Below are positions 63,302 to 64,000 of a stretch of DNA of 64,000 bases, piece after piece. How positions within the stretch are numbered: the stretch's first letter is position 1; each line of letters begins with the position of its first letter. The stretch comes from Hydrogenophaga sp. (GTDB taxonomy: Bacteria; Pseudomonadota; Gammaproteobacteria; Burkholderiales; Burkholderiaceae_C), in assembly GCA_030682835.1 (NCBI GenBank), contig JAUXNG010000005.1, forward strand, positions 53,093 to 117,092, given 5' to 3'. The notes beneath the pieces were generated by a model. The model was not told the origin of the DNA. It saw only the letters and a list, made by a program, of their open reading frames with translations, and ran no database searches. The translations under genes and the position numbers were made by a program.

Positions 63302-64000
<699 letters not shown>

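Overview
The window is high-GC, densely coded DNA from a betaproteobacterium. The best guess is order Burkholderiales, family Comamonadaceae (a Hydrogenophaga-, Acidovorax- or Variovorax-like organism). This rests on four things: several Bug/TctC-type solute-binding proteins, many LysR regulators, a phasin, and the extragenic inverted repeats whose read-through gives 'RAEPVEA/FDKLRANG'-type peptides. The genus is inference. No phage, IS element, CRISPR array or replication origin is visible. Most of the window looks like ordinary chromosomal metabolism with small scars of gene decay.

Region by region: 1-4.3 kb (minus) carries LysR, leuC and leuD homologues, a Bug protein and the start of a family III CoA-transferase, a set that looks catabolic rather than leucine-biosynthetic. 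4.4-7.8 kb has PaiB-like, LysE-like and class II aldolase genes, the last divergent from a LysR gene across a perfect T-N11-A palindrome. 7.9-12.3 kb (plus) is a YbbAP/MacB-type ABC exporter with a membrane-fusion adaptor. 12.3-14.2 kb is a small odd patch: a lone PD-(D/E)XK-like gene convergent with a decayed VOC-fold gene. 14.2-18.4 kb has a phasin, a hydrolase, rsgA, two fused gene remnants and an orphan histidine kinase. 18.5-23.8 kb is a complete tctDE-tctCBA citrate/tricarboxylate uptake locus with its sensor-regulator pair. 23.8-30.2 kb holds an RhtA-like exporter, aroE, a DsbA-family protein, an FeS-BCP photolyase with an overlapping DUF2256 gene, and a B12-binding radical SAM protein.

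30.2-42 kb is glycine/serine metabolism. dadA-sdaA sits behind one tandem glycine riboswitch and gcvT-gcvH-gcvP behind another. Between them lie a Bug/M20-amidohydrolase pair and its LysR regulator. 42-51.7 kb has a nucleoside-kinase-like gene, ETF-quinone oxidoreductase, an SDR/EamA/thioesterase run, AhpD and carboxymuconolactone-decarboxylase-like genes, a Bug protein, a PAS-LuxR regulator divergent from a 3-oxoacid CoA-transferase pair, and a GDT1/TMEM165-type manganese exporter. 51.7-63.2 kb has a tRNA-Gly(CCC) and a minus-strand polyamine/GABA operon (gabT, CoA-transferase, pot-like ABC transporter, ureohydrolase, gabD), divergent from a MocR/GabR-type regulator. The transporter ATPase gene is broken by one in-frame TAA codon. 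The window ends inside alaS.

The most notable observations are: a tandem glycine riboswitch on a D-amino-acid dehydrogenase/serine dehydratase operon 8 kb from the gcv riboswitch; the nonsense codon in the potA-like gene, followed directly by GTG; the chimeric hydrolase/EamA remnant beside rsgA; a repeat element inserted in frame in the radical SAM gene; and clear candidate operators for the PAS-LuxR, MocR, LysR and TctD regulators. I did not find a convincing wholly new system. The lone PD-(D/E)XK-like gene is the least explained coding sequence.
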